From JANQOZ01 sp045106555 (GTDB taxonomy: Bacteria > Pseudomonadota > Gammaproteobacteria > Xanthomonadales > SZUA-38): a stretch of DNA of 64,000 bases. The stretch covers positions 186,001 through 250,000 of the forward strand of contig JBGCET010000002.1 of NCBI GenBank assembly GCA_045106555.1, in the 5' to 3' direction. Shown here piece by piece: positions 51,462-60,103 of this stretch. The stretch's first letter is position 1. Each line of letters opens with the position of its first letter. The notes under the pieces are model-generated. The model was not told where the DNA came from. It saw nothing but the letters and a program-made list of their open reading frames with translations, and searched no databases. The translations under genes and the position numbers were made by a program.

Positions 51462-53432
51462 CTACTCAAAGCTATCGCTGAATAACAGTTCATCCACTTG
51501 TCCCAGATAGAAATAGCCAAGCGCAGTGACGTTCGCGCTGATCTTGTTGGTCTGTGGCTCAACGACACTGGGAAGCCACGTGAAGGGCGGCAGACCATCA
51601 GCCGAGTGAACCAGGTGCAACGAGTTTTCGTTGGTGTTGGCCAGCAGTTCGCTATCCAAGTAGCGAACAGTAATTTCGGCATTTGACGATATCGGCCCAG
51701 TTTCTTGAAATCGCCAGGATACGGAGGCTGCTGCTTCGGAAAAGTTGTTTGCGTTGCGGATCAGAGTAACTGTGATCTGAGCCAGAACGCTCGAAACCTG
51801 GGAAAAGTCAATCCAGGCGCGGGAATCCGGGTGGCTGGCATTACTTCCGTCCCCGATAGTGCTCAGCGCCAGCTCAGGTGGATTGCCTGTCCGTAGAAAC
51901 TGCGTGTAGGTGGCTTCAGCTGGCAACGCTTGTTGGCTAAAACGTCGGCCAAAAATCACGTAGCTAGGACTGGAGTCCAATACATTGCTCAGGTCGGACT
52001 GGGGGGCCGCCACAATCATGTCTGCAACCCCATCGCCATTCACATCACCCGCGGCCGAGGCATTCGTACCAAACCCGCCAAGGGTGACGGAATCAAAAGT
52101 ACGAAAACCCAGCGAACTTAGGTTTACTAGCGGAACGGGTTGTTGATCCAGTTTTCCATACACCACATAGCTGCCACCTTGGCTAATGACGTTTGGACGT
52201 TGTGGGAAGGTGATCAACAGGTCTGCCAATCCATCCCCATTGACATCTCCTGCACCAGCGACGTTTCTGCCGGTGAAACTTGAGGCTTCTACACCATTGA
52301 TCTGAAAACCAGCAGCGCCCAAGTTCCCTAAATCCACGGATCCCAGAGCGCGCTTTCCATAAATGACGTAGCTGGTTCCCGCGCCGTCCAGGCCGTTTGG
52401 GTCTGCCGCTGGCGCACCGATGATCAGGTCCGCCAGCCCATCGCCGTTCATATCACCTGCACCGGCAACATTTTGTCCGGCCTGATCGCCGGGATTGGCT
52501 CCGTCAATGGCAAAACCGTCAGCGCCAAGGTTGGCCAGATTCACCGGCGCGAAAGACGTTTTGCCGAACACGACATAGGCGGCTCCAGTCCTCTCAGCGC
52601 CGACGATATTGGCGCCAAAGGCTCCGACCACCAGATCTGTCAGCCCATCGCCGTTGACGTCACCGGCGCCGCTGACGCTCAATCCGGTATTGCTACCGCC
52701 CACTTCTCCGTCGATCCGAAACCCAGTGCCCGAAAGATCAGCCAGATTTACCGGGCTGTTATTGGCTTTTCCAAAAACCACATAGGCCGCCCCTTTCATA
52801 TTGGCTTCGCTTGCCCCGACCACCAGGTCGGCCAGGCCATCGCCATTCACATCTCCAGCGCCAGACACGTCAACCCCGGATCCGTCGAACGCGCTTGCGC
52901 CATTAATCTGAAAACCCTGAGTCCCAAGGTTTGATGATTCAACCGGATCGAAGGTAGTCTTGCCGAACACCACGTAGCTTCTTCCAGAAGCCGAGGATCC
53001 ACCGGCGTCGTGTGTGTAGGCACCAATAACAACGTCGTCTAGCCCATCACCGTTCACATCCCCCGCCCCCGATACGCTAACGCCAAAATTATCGCGGGCG
53101 TCTTCGCCGTTGATTCGGAACCCGTAGGTACCCGAGACGCCAACGTCCACAAGCGTATCGTCGGACTTACCAAAAACGACGAATGCCGACCCTGTCGCCC
53201 CATTGGCCGTTGGGCCGGCCCCGGTTGCACCCACGATGAGGTCGGCGAGGCCGTCTCCGTTTACGTCGCCGGCCCCTGAAACGCTCAGTTGTCTTACATC
53301 GCCTGTAGCGCTGTTAATGATCTTGAAGCCATTAACGAACGTCGAGACATCAATGTCCTGAGCCTGCGAAGTTGCAGGGCTAAGGGCAATGGCGAGGGAC
53401 AAACTCAGCGCCTTGTTACGAAAACTCCCCAT
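51462..53432 (-). CDS. Exported FG-GAP (integrin alpha-like) seven-bladed propeller protein, FSDSFE tail
   Basis: A 656-residue exported protein with a signal peptide (about residues 1-24, ending SQA). Seven FG-GAP blades follow, each with a calcium-binding GDVNGDG (or GDMNGDG) loop followed by L-x-D-L-I/V-V/I-G. They form a complete integrin alpha-type propeller over about residues 25-460. A ~190-residue beta-rich C-terminal part follows, and the protein ends VDELLFSDSFE, the same tail as in four other window proteins. It is probably a calcium-dependent surface adhesin. Confidence 0.9.
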   Translation of the reverse strand: MGSFRNKALSLSLAIALSPATSQAQDIDVSTFVNGFKIINSATGDVRQLSVSGAGDVNGDGLADLIVGATGAGPTANGATGSAFVVFGKSDDTLVDVGVSGTYGFRINGEDARDNFGVSVSGAGDVNGDGLDDVVIGAYTHDAGGSSASGRSYVVFGKTTFDPVESSNLGTQGFQINGASAFDGSGVDVSGAGDVNGDGLADLVVGASEANMKGAAYVVFGKANNSPVNLADLSGTGFRIDGEVGGSNTGLSVSGAGDVNGDGLTDLVVGAFGANIVGAERTGAAYVVFGKTSFAPVNLANLGADGFAIDGANPGDQAGQNVAGAGDMNGDGLADLIIGAPAADPNGLDGAGTSYVIYGKRALGSVDLGNLGAAGFQINGVEASSFTGRNVAGAGDVNGDGLADLLITFPQRPNVISQGGSYVVYGKLDQQPVPLVNLSSLGFRTFDSVTLGGFGTNASAAGDVNGDGVADMIVAAPQSDLSNVLDSSPSYVIFGRRFSQQALPAEATYTQFLRTGNPPELALSTIGDGSNASHPDSRAWIDFSQVSSVLAQITVTLIRNANNFSEAAASVSWRFQETGPISSNAEITVRYLDSELLANTNENSLHLVHSADGLPPFTWLPSVVEPQTNKISANVTALGYFYLGQVDELLFSDSFE

Positions 53433-53541
53433 GCTTTTGAGATGTCCTGTCTATTGGTTACCGTCTTAAACGACCGGCAGTTCAAAACCGCACAATAACG
53501 ACCATGTAATATGGACCTCCCGAGATGATGAGTAGCCAATC

Positions 53542-54237
53542 ATGACCAAATCAGAAGTAATGACTCTGTTGAAAGCTAACCAGGACGCGCGGGGTATTGA
53601 GAATTGGGCGCGCATGGCGAAAGGCAGCGGTCTAAAAAGTTTCGGCATTGGCCTGAGCGTATTGCGCAAGCTAGCCAAACAGGTGGGAAAAGACCACGAC
53701 CTGGCCCTGACCTTATGGAAAACTGACTGCTACGATGCAAAGGTCATTGCGCTGCTAATTGACGACCCGAAACGCATGACTCGGGAGCAGGTTGAGCAAC
53801 AGGTAGACAATCTTGCAGGCGGATACCTGACTCATGTTTTTTCTTCCTGTGGGGCCACTTTGGCCAAAGCGGACTTTGGCATTGAAATCGCTGATGAGTG
53901 GTTGGAAAGCGACGACCCGGTTCGTCGACGCTGTGCCTACGGTTTGCAGTACGAGTTGTCGAAGTCGAAGAAAAAATCGGCACCTGATGACCAGCACTTT
54001 CTCTCGGTTATCGATCGTATAAAGCGGGAATTTGATGACCAGGATATCGACACGCAAATGGCGATGGGTGGCGCCATCATGGGTATTGGAAAGCGCAGCA
54101 AGGTGCTACATGGACCTGCGCTTAAGGTGGCTAAAAAAATCTGTCCTATCGATTTTGACCCAACCGGCAAGTGTGAGCCCTTTGACGCGGTGAAGCATTT
54201 GGAAAGCGATTACGTCAAAAAGAAGTTGGGTGTGTGA
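53542..54237 (+). CDS. DNA alkylation repair protein, AlkD-like HEAT-repeat glycosylase
   Basis: A 231-residue all-helical protein. Blocks SFGIGLSVLRKLAKQVGKDH, DLALTLWKTDCYDAKVIALL and RRRCAYGLQYEL match the AlkD/DUF-type HEAT-like repeats that bind alkylated DNA. E. coli-type AlkD removes 3-methyl- and 7-methylpurines without base flipping. Many members of this branch (AlkC/D-like) have lost measured activity. It is convergent with a GNAT gene, nine bases apart. Confidence 0.88.
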   Translation: MTKSEVMTLLKANQDARGIENWARMAKGSGLKSFGIGLSVLRKLAKQVGKDHDLALTLWKTDCYDAKVIALLIDDPKRMTREQVEQQVDNLAGGYLTHVFSSCGATLAKADFGIEIADEWLESDDPVRRRCAYGLQYELSKSKKKSAPDDQHFLSVIDRIKREFDDQDIDTQMAMGGAIMGIGKRSKVLHGPALKVAKKICPIDFDPTGKCEPFDAVKHLESDYVKKKLGV

Positions 54238-54246
54238 CCGCTGGCA

Positions 54247-54789
54247 TTATTTTTCGTCTTCTGCCTTGCGCCAGTTTTCGCGGGTCAGCTCATGCACCAG
54301 ACAATCGTCTTCACCAAACATCCGGCGTCCCACTGAGGTGAAACCCAGACGACGGTAAAATTTGTGGGCGCGGGTGTTGCTTGCCAGCGGATCAATCATG
54401 ATTGCAGTCACCTCGGGCTGCGAAAAACAGCGCTGAAACGCGTGCCTCATCATGGTCTCCCCGTAGCCCTTGCCTAAGCAATCCGATTCGCCAATCCAGA
54501 TGTCCAGAGCGCGCAGGTTCGGTGGCATCTCTCCCCAGTAGTGGGTTGATTCCAATTGGGGGTCGATGATCTGCATCGCGCCGATGGGACGACCGTCCAG
54601 TTCGGCGATGAGGTACTCGGTGTACTGGTCCTGAGCGGAAATTTCATCATTCCAGTTAATATCCTCAAACGCTGTCGCTGCCTCAGGGTTATCGGTGATC
54701 GCGGCTATCACATGAGGTTGTTGGTCCCACCGCTTTAGCACAGGGATATCTGCCAATGTCGCGGTTCGCAACGCTACTTGAGTGGTCAT
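54247..54789 (-). CDS. GNAT acetyltransferase, aminoglycoside 6'-N-acetyltransferase-like
   Basis: A 180-residue protein. It has an N-terminal ATLADIPVLKRW and the acceptor region HYWGEMPPNLRALDIWIGES. The acetyl-CoA pyrophosphate loop is GKGYGETMMRHAF, followed by the C-terminal DPLASNTRAHKFYRRLGF. The arrangement is that of the AacC/AAC(6')-Ib and IucB-like GNAT branch. A real resistance role is unproven; it could acetylate a siderophore or another amine. Confidence 0.87.
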   Translation of the reverse strand: MTTQVALRTATLADIPVLKRWDQQPHVIAAITDNPEAATAFEDINWNDEISAQDQYTEYLIAELDGRPIGAMQIIDPQLESTHYWGEMPPNLRALDIWIGESDCLGKGYGETMMRHAFQRCFSQPEVTAIMIDPLASNTRAHKFYRRLGFTSVGRRMFGEDDCLVHELTRENWRKAEDEK

Positions 54790-55051
54790 CGAGTTCTCCG
54801 GTTACCGTCTCTGTAACGCCAGCGTAGTTCGGGGCCGGGGATTTTTCCAGTTGACCCGATGCGCTCCACTAATACGCCAATCTTTAGCACAGGTCATTGC
54901 CCGCAAGCTTGGCAGGTGCTCACCCCAGCAGGGCTATTGCTGGATAAGAGCATCCAGAAGGCAAGATCTTGCAACCACCGTTGCAGGCGTTTTGACAAAG
55001 GAAAACTACCCTTCAGAGGGTAAAAACACCATTGATGCAAAAGGAACTTGG

Positions 55052-56215
55052 ATGAAAACAACACTTAGCGTGGTGATGACACTCTCGCTCGCACTGCTGT
55101 CTCAATCAGCATCGGCTATTACCTGGTACGTCGATCAGGCCAACGGTGATGATCTTGATGACGGTCAGACCCCCACGACCGCGTTTGCCACCATGACCCA
55201 GGCGCTTTCGGTTTTTGCTGATGGCGATGATATTCAGGTAGGGGCAGGGGTATACGGGCCGTCTAGCGGCGAGATCTTTCCACTGAGCTACCTGGGTACC
55301 CGAATGGAAATCCAGGGTGCAGGGCCAGGCCTGACGATTTTTGATGGGGAGGGTGTGGCGCAGGTGATGAGCCTCCAGTCGCCTGAAACCATAGAACTTT
55401 TTCTCTCCTCCGTTGCGATTGTTGATGGTGCAAGCGCCATTGGTGCCGGAATATCTATTGGTGAGCCTAGCGTTGTGGAAGTTACCAACGTGAGATTTGA
55501 GGGTAACGACGGCAATATCGGCGGCGCGTTCCACGCCCAGATCAACCGGGATGCAGACGCCGTCATGGGGTTTACCGATACGGTCTTCATCAACAACGAA
55601 GCCGCTATTGGCCCGGGTCTTCACGTTCAACAAAACGGCTCTGGCATCCACGATGTCACTGTTCACCGCAGCGAGTTCACCGGACACAACCGTCCGGCGA
55701 TTACCGTATCTCAAAACGGCGGGGGCAGTGTGATGCTGGTTCGCAGCTCGATTATTGATGCGTCCAGGGGCGATGCCATTTCTACCAGGATGGGTGAGCT
55801 CACCATCGAAAACTGTACGATTGTCGGTACTCGACCTGTCATCCAGATGGACGGCGCTTTGACGGTTGTTAACAGCATATTGGTGGCCACCAGCGCGACT
55901 AACGTTATCCAAGGAAGTGGGGGGCAAATTCGCGACTCCATACTCATCCCACTGAGCATTGACGACCATACCGCTGGCCCAAACCTGATTGATGATGACC
56001 CGCTCCTGACACCTACTTACCGGCTGACGAAAAATTCGCCAGCGAGGGATCGCGGCGACGACAGCACTGTTCGCATTACTGAGTCAGACATCGACGGGGA
56101 AGATCGCGTGATTGGCACTATGACCGCCGGCGGCGCGTTAGGCCTGGTGGACCTGGGCGCCGATGAGTTCGACCCCAGGCCCGTTTTTCGCGATGGCATG
56201 GAAGAGCCAGAGTGA
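55052..56215 (+). CDS. Exported DUF1565 beta-helix protein, FRDGME tail
   Basis: A 387-residue exported protein. Start ATG 55052 has AAGGA about eight bases upstream and opens a signal peptide (SVVMTLSLALLSQSASA). The 90 extra upstream codons are not used. The mature protein begins ITWYVDQANGDDLDDGQTPT, the DUF1565 opening of right-handed beta-helix proteins. A helical run of glycine/asparagine turns follows, then SPARDRGDDS, GALGLVDLGADEF, and finally RPVFRDGMEEPE. The tail is a variant of the F-x-D-G-F-E motif in four other window proteins. Confidence 0.85.
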   Translation: MKTTLSVVMTLSLALLSQSASAITWYVDQANGDDLDDGQTPTTAFATMTQALSVFADGDDIQVGAGVYGPSSGEIFPLSYLGTRMEIQGAGPGLTIFDGEGVAQVMSLQSPETIELFLSSVAIVDGASAIGAGISIGEPSVVEVTNVRFEGNDGNIGGAFHAQINRDADAVMGFTDTVFINNEAAIGPGLHVQQNGSGIHDVTVHRSEFTGHNRPAITVSQNGGGSVMLVRSSIIDASRGDAISTRMGELTIENCTIVGTRPVIQMDGALTVVNSILVATSATNVIQGSGGQIRDSILIPLSIDDHTAGPNLIDDDPLLTPTYRLTKNSPARDRGDDSTVRITESDIDGEDRVIGTMTAGGALGLVDLGADEFDPRPVFRDGMEEPE

Positions 56216-56401
56216 TCACCGTTGATGACATGAGCTTGAAAATTGCCCGAAGGCACCACTAACGGCATGCAAAGACACCCGCACGTTTGATGTTCCTGAT
56301 TGTGCTGCTGTGGCCTACCGGCATTGCCGCTTAGCAGGCCATTGGGCCCATATTTTCAGGCCCTAATTTGCAAGATTAGACGATGTGGATCGGCGAAATT
56401 C

Positions 56402-57103
56402 TTAATCTGCGCCGGTCTTTATCAGATCTTCCAGGTATCGATAACCCGCGGCCATCGGTTCAATAATTGGTAAACCGTCGCCGGTCAGCAACGCCGCGGT
56501 GGGTGCCATACAGGTGCAACCCAAGATGACAACGTCGGCCCCGTCATCGTTCAGTGCGCGCTCACAGGCCTCGCGAATCTGTGCCAATGAGGTGAGTGAA
56601 CACCCGCGCATTTGCTCGACAAAGTTATCCGGCTGATCGAGAGAGGCCAAGTCTCCATCCTCAGACAGGTGATAGAGCGCTTTGCACTCATCCTCGGCCT
56701 GACAGGCCTCTAGCATCGCGTCGTAAATAAACCGCATCGAGGGTGGCCAGATGGTCACAATGGCAAATTGCAGGCCTTGTTTCCTTGCGGTGTGGATGCT
56801 GCCTTCTCCAGCCCCGGATACGGGAATGGTGGCAACCCTGCGCAGGGCTCTCAAACCATAGTCGCCCATGGTGTTGATATAGGCTCCCCCATGCCCAACC
56901 TGCTGTGCCTTCAGTCCGGCATTGACGTAGGCACTGGCGCATACCTCACTGGCTGCCTTGTCGATAGGGAATACCGCGCCTTCCAGGTCGCAGAGCACAG
57001 GTTTTGAGTCGCGTGCTCCGCGGGCAATGGGTTCCGGAACTGTGGTGGTTGGTTCGGGCGAATCACCGGTGCCTAATACGCCAATGGTGGTGGTTTTATT
57101 CAT
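56402..57103 (-). CDS. Asp/Glu/hydantoin racemase-family protein with one catalytic Cys
   Basis: A 233-residue cytoplasmic protein. The C-terminal catalytic block DVVILGCTCMAPTAALL has the expected Cys in GCT. The N-terminal counterpart, which in hydantoin racemase is C-F-G-D-P-G-L, reads TMGDYGL, so Thr replaces the first Cys. PVSGAGEGSIHTARKQGLQF follows the family fold. Racemisation by two cysteines is therefore unlikely, and a one-base reaction (decarboxylation or isomerisation) is possible. It lies 55 bases downstream of an Lrp-type regulator gene on the same strand, so it is probably regulated by it. Confidence 0.8.
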   Translation of the reverse strand: MNKTTTIGVLGTGDSPEPTTTVPEPIARGARDSKPVLCDLEGAVFPIDKAASEVCASAYVNAGLKAQQVGHGGAYINTMGDYGLRALRRVATIPVSGAGEGSIHTARKQGLQFAIVTIWPPSMRFIYDAMLEACQAEDECKALYHLSEDGDLASLDQPDNFVEQMRGCSLTSLAQIREACERALNDDGADVVILGCTCMAPTAALLTGDGLPIIEPMAAGYRYLEDLIKTGAD

Positions 57104-57158
57104 AACGTGTCTGCCTGAGCTATGGCGATGTTCGCGTGTGCCCTTGGTATCAATAAAT

Positions 57159-57647
57159 TTATCCAGCAGCTTCCGGTGGCGTTGAATGCCCGGATTCGAT
57201 GGGGATGGCCGTATCGAACTTAACGCGGGTGTAAACTACGTTGGTCGTTGAGCGCGCAATGTTCGGGTTGTTCAAAATATTGTTGCCAACCCAGGCGTCA
57301 TATTTCTCCAGGTCTTGAAAGTGGGCAATGAGCATAAAGTCGACTTCGCCAGAGACCGTATAGCACTGGCTCACCGGCTTGCAGGCCGCCATCTGCTTTT
57401 TGAATGCAGCGTAAGTCTCGTGGCTTTCTTTCTCGAACCTTATGGAGACGATAACGGTGACCCCCAGCTTGGCGGGGTCGACGAGCGATACGTCTGCTGA
57501 GATCACACCGTCCGCGCGCAGTCGCCGGGCGCGGCGTCGCATCGCGGTGTCGGACAAGCCCAGCTGGTCGCCCAGCTGTTGATAGGTTTGCTGATTGTTC
57601 TGTTGTAAAAGATCTAGCAGCCGCTGGTCGTGACGATCAAGAAACAT
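57159..57647 (-). CDS. Lrp/AsnC-family transcriptional regulator
   Basis: An ~162-residue regulator. The N-terminal HTH (LDRHDQRLLDLLQQNNQQTY then QQLGDQLGLSDTAMRRRARR) is followed by the RAM domain (VSIRFEKESHETYAAFKKQM, ...VSGEVDFMLIAHF). ATG 57647 is preferred because family proteins start directly at LDxxD; an upstream TTG at 57692 adds 15 residues. It is placed immediately before the racemase-family gene and probably responds to an amino acid handled by that enzyme. Confidence 0.9.
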   Translation of the reverse strand: MFLDRHDQRLLDLLQQNNQQTYQQLGDQLGLSDTAMRRRARRLRADGVISADVSLVDPAKLGVTVIVSIRFEKESHETYAAFKKQMAACKPVSQCYTVSGEVDFMLIAHFQDLEKYDAWVGNNILNNPNIARSTTNVVYTRVKFDTAIPIESGHSTPPEAAG

Positions 57648-57801
57648 GGTTGGTTTTTCGGCATTTGTTTGGCATATGTTATCGAATATCAACGTTTTAG
57701 TGACGAAAAACGCCGATTAAGTGATGTCGTCTCCCTTTAAAATGATGTTATCGCCACGCAAATCGAAGCCGCGTCGGTCTGTGATCACAAGGAATCTATG
57801 A

Positions 57802-58761
57802 ATGGTTTTTAAAAAATGGATGGGGCTATTCGGATTGCTATTGGTGCTGGCGACGGAGGCATTAGGCCAGCAAGCTCAGCGCTTTGCGCCCGAGGCATTG
57901 GGCCAGGATGGGCGCATTACTCTGACGCCCGCGTTCAGTCCGGATGGGAACACTCTCTACTTTTGTCAGTCTGAGTGCAGCCCCATTTGGAAGTGCCCAC
58001 AAACACTCAAATTTTCCACCCTTGGCCCTGCAGGATGGTCGACCCCGAAGCCGGTTATCTTGCCCCAGTTGGGTCGGGCCGACTGGCCGTCAGTATCGCC
58101 GGACGGTTCGCTGCTGCTATTTTCCTGGGCGGTAAAGCGAGAACGCCATCGCGGCAAAGATGTGGATGTAGACTTTGATCTTTACTCGTTACGGATAGAT
58201 GAACCAGGCGCTGTTCCGAAACCGCTGGATGAACCCGACATCAACAGAATTCGAGGCGGTAAGGTTCGAACGACCCGGTATATCAACAACGAAACAGCGC
58301 CATCGCTAACTTCCAACGGCGATTTGTATTTTTGGACCGAGCGTTTAGACGGTATTGGGCGAAGGGATGTGTATCTGGCTCGATCAAACGGTGAGGGAGG
58401 GTTTCGTAAACCTGAGCCATTGCCCGCTCCGATCAATTCACCGTCTAACGATGCAGGGGCCTGGGTTAGCCCCAACGGTAAACTGATGTTGGTGAATTAC
58501 AGTGATCGCGGTGGACTAGGTGGCAACGACCTGTTTGTCTCTACGATAGAAAATGGTCGATGGCTCGAGCCTGTTCCGCTGGGACCCGCAGTGAACTCAC
58601 CCTATGAAGATTTTGCCGCGCGCCTGTCGCCGGATGGGGCTACCTTGGTATTCACCTCCGACCGGCCGTTGTCTGGCAAGGAATCTTTGTTGCAGGTGTG
58701 GAGTGTTCAGGTGGACCAGGTTCCAGGTCTGGCGAAGACGTTGGCCGCAGCAAACCTTTAG
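57802..58761 (+). CDS. Exported PD40/TolB-like beta-propeller protein
   Basis: A 319-residue protein with a signal peptide (WMGLFGLLLVLATEALG). Repeated PD40 units follow, with F-S-P-D-G-x-x-L-Y/F motifs: FSPDGNTLYFCQ, VSPDGSLLLFSW, VSPNGKLMLVNY, LSPDGATLVFTS. The arrangement resembles the WD40-like propeller of TolB and of OmpA-associated PD40 proteins, but no OmpA domain is present. ATG 57802 has AAGGAA seven bases upstream. It is probably a periplasmic binding or scaffold protein. Confidence 0.85.
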   Translation: MVFKKWMGLFGLLLVLATEALGQQAQRFAPEALGQDGRITLTPAFSPDGNTLYFCQSECSPIWKCPQTLKFSTLGPAGWSTPKPVILPQLGRADWPSVSPDGSLLLFSWAVKRERHRGKDVDVDFDLYSLRIDEPGAVPKPLDEPDINRIRGGKVRTTRYINNETAPSLTSNGDLYFWTERLDGIGRRDVYLARSNGEGGFRKPEPLPAPINSPSNDAGAWVSPNGKLMLVNYSDRGGLGGNDLFVSTIENGRWLEPVPLGPAVNSPYEDFAARLSPDGATLVFTSDRPLSGKESLLQVWSVQVDQVPGLAKTLAAANL

Positions 58762-58825
58762 CAAACGACATCGCCTCAACGCAGGCCGTTTTAGCTTTCA
58801 TAAGCGCCGCCGCCGGGGGGGGCGA

Positions 58826-60103
58826 TTAGCTTAGCTGTTGATCCAGAGCGGTGAGTACTTCCTCCACGGCTTCAGCATCGAAGGTCATCGGTGGGCGGAT
58901 TTTCAGCACGTTGTGGTGAGGGCCTTCTACCCCGATCAGAATGCGACTGTCGCGCAGGCCGTTAACGACTTTGTGAGCAAGCTCTGTCGCGGGTTCCCGT
59001 GTATCGCGGTCTTCTACCAGATCCACACCCAGGAACAATCCGAATCCACGTACATCGCCGATACATTCGTGGCGGTCTTTCATGGATTCCAATGCGGTGA
59101 ACATTTGCTGGCCGTTGCTCCGCGCGTTGGTCTGTAGGTCCTCGGTCTGGAGGACCTCCAACACGGCATTGCCGGCAGCGCAGGCGGCGCTGGAGCCGCC
59201 GAAGGTAGAAAAGTATTCTGGACCGGCGTTAAACGCCTGGGCAATCTCTTCGGTCATGGCCACCGCCGCCAGTGGAAAGCCATTGCCGAGGGGTTTACCT
59301 AACACCACGATGTCAGGAATGACGGCCTGCTGCTCAAAGCCCCAGAACCAGTGGCCGAGGCGCCCTAATGCCGTTTGCACATCGTCTGCTACACATATAC
59401 CGCCGGCGTCACGTACGGCGGCATAAACGCTGGACAGATAGTTGTCTGGCAACACAATTTGACCACCGACGCTGGGCAGGCATTCGCTGAAAAATGCTGC
59501 AGGGTGGTGGCCCTGCCTGCATAATTCGTCCAGCGTTTGTTTAGCCTCATCGGCGTAGACCTGACCCGCGCCATCGCCGCGATGTTGGCCTCGGAAAACG
59601 TCGGGCTGCGCTACAACATGGACCCAATCAGGTTTTTGATAAGCGCTTGGCGTCTCCCGATGTTTGTAGGGGCTGATTGCCATAGCGCCCGTCGTGCTGC
59701 CATGGTATCCGTGGTCCATTACCACCATGTCGTGATGGCTGGTGGCTACCCGCGACAGCCGCATCGCCAGCTCATTGGCTTCGCTGGCGGAACTGGTCAG
59801 CAGTATCCGGGTCAGCGAGTCGGGCAACAACGCCAGGAGGCGCTCGCAAAACGCCACATGAATATCCTGCAAATAGCGGGTGTTGGTATTGAGCATCGAC
59901 ATTTGTCGGTGCACAGCTTCCACCACAACCGGGTGTGCATGGCCTACATGGGGGACGTTGTTGTAGGCGTCCAGGTACCGGTGTCCGTCCTCATCGAACA
60001 GGAAGTGCCGCTCTCCCCGAACCAGCGCCAGCGGGCGTTTATAAGACAGTTTCAGGCTTGCGGGCGTAGCAGCGTTGCGGCGCTCAAGGAGTGATGTCAT
60101 CAA
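58826..60103 (-). CDS. Class III PLP aminotransferase / phospho-lyase (AGXT2L-like)
   Basis: A 425-residue fold-type I PLP enzyme with the class III motifs. Asp240 in ICVADDVQTALGR binds the pyridine N, and the Schiff-base Lys270 is in VVLGKPLGNGFP. The opening LVRGERHFLFDEDGHRYLDA, then NNVPHVGHAHP, is the signature of the AGXT2L/ethanolamine-phosphate and phosphohydroxylysine phospho-lyases. It overlaps an APH-fold kinase gene by four bases. In eukaryotes and bacteria the kinase/lyase pair first phosphorylates an amino-alcohol side chain, then eliminates phosphate and ammonia. Confidence 0.9.
   Translation of the reverse strand: MMTSLLERRNAATPASLKLSYKRPLALVRGERHFLFDEDGHRYLDAYNNVPHVGHAHPVVVEAVHRQMSMLNTNTRYLQDIHVAFCERLLALLPDSLTRILLTSSASEANELAMRLSRVATSHHDMVVMDHGYHGSTTGAMAISPYKHRETPSAYQKPDWVHVVAQPDVFRGQHRGDGAGQVYADEAKQTLDELCRQGHHPAAFFSECLPSVGGQIVLPDNYLSSVYAAVRDAGGICVADDVQTALGRLGHWFWGFEQQAVIPDIVVLGKPLGNGFPLAAVAMTEEIAQAFNAGPEYFSTFGGSSAACAAGNAVLEVLQTEDLQTNARSNGQQMFTALESMKDRHECIGDVRGFGLFLGVDLVEDRDTREPATELAHKVVNGLRDSRILIGVEGPHHNVLKIRPPMTFDAEAVEEVLTALDQQLS

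Noticed and set aside
51462..53432. Regularly spaced, similar DNA segments that look like a repeat array
   Set aside because: They are the seven FG-GAP blades of a coding gene at ~200-base spacing and stay in frame; they are not short direct repeats with spacers as in CRISPR.
54992..55020. TTGACA at 54992-54997 as a promoter -35 for the DUF1565 gene
   Set aside because: No hexamer resembling TATAAT lies 15-19 bases downstream; the next AT-rich tract is too far.
55106..55969. A 287-codon minus-strand frame opposite the DUF1565 protein gene
   Set aside because: It is Asn/Arg/His-rich and antisense to a beta-helix protein with signal peptide; long antisense frames are expected opposite such repetitive coding sequence.
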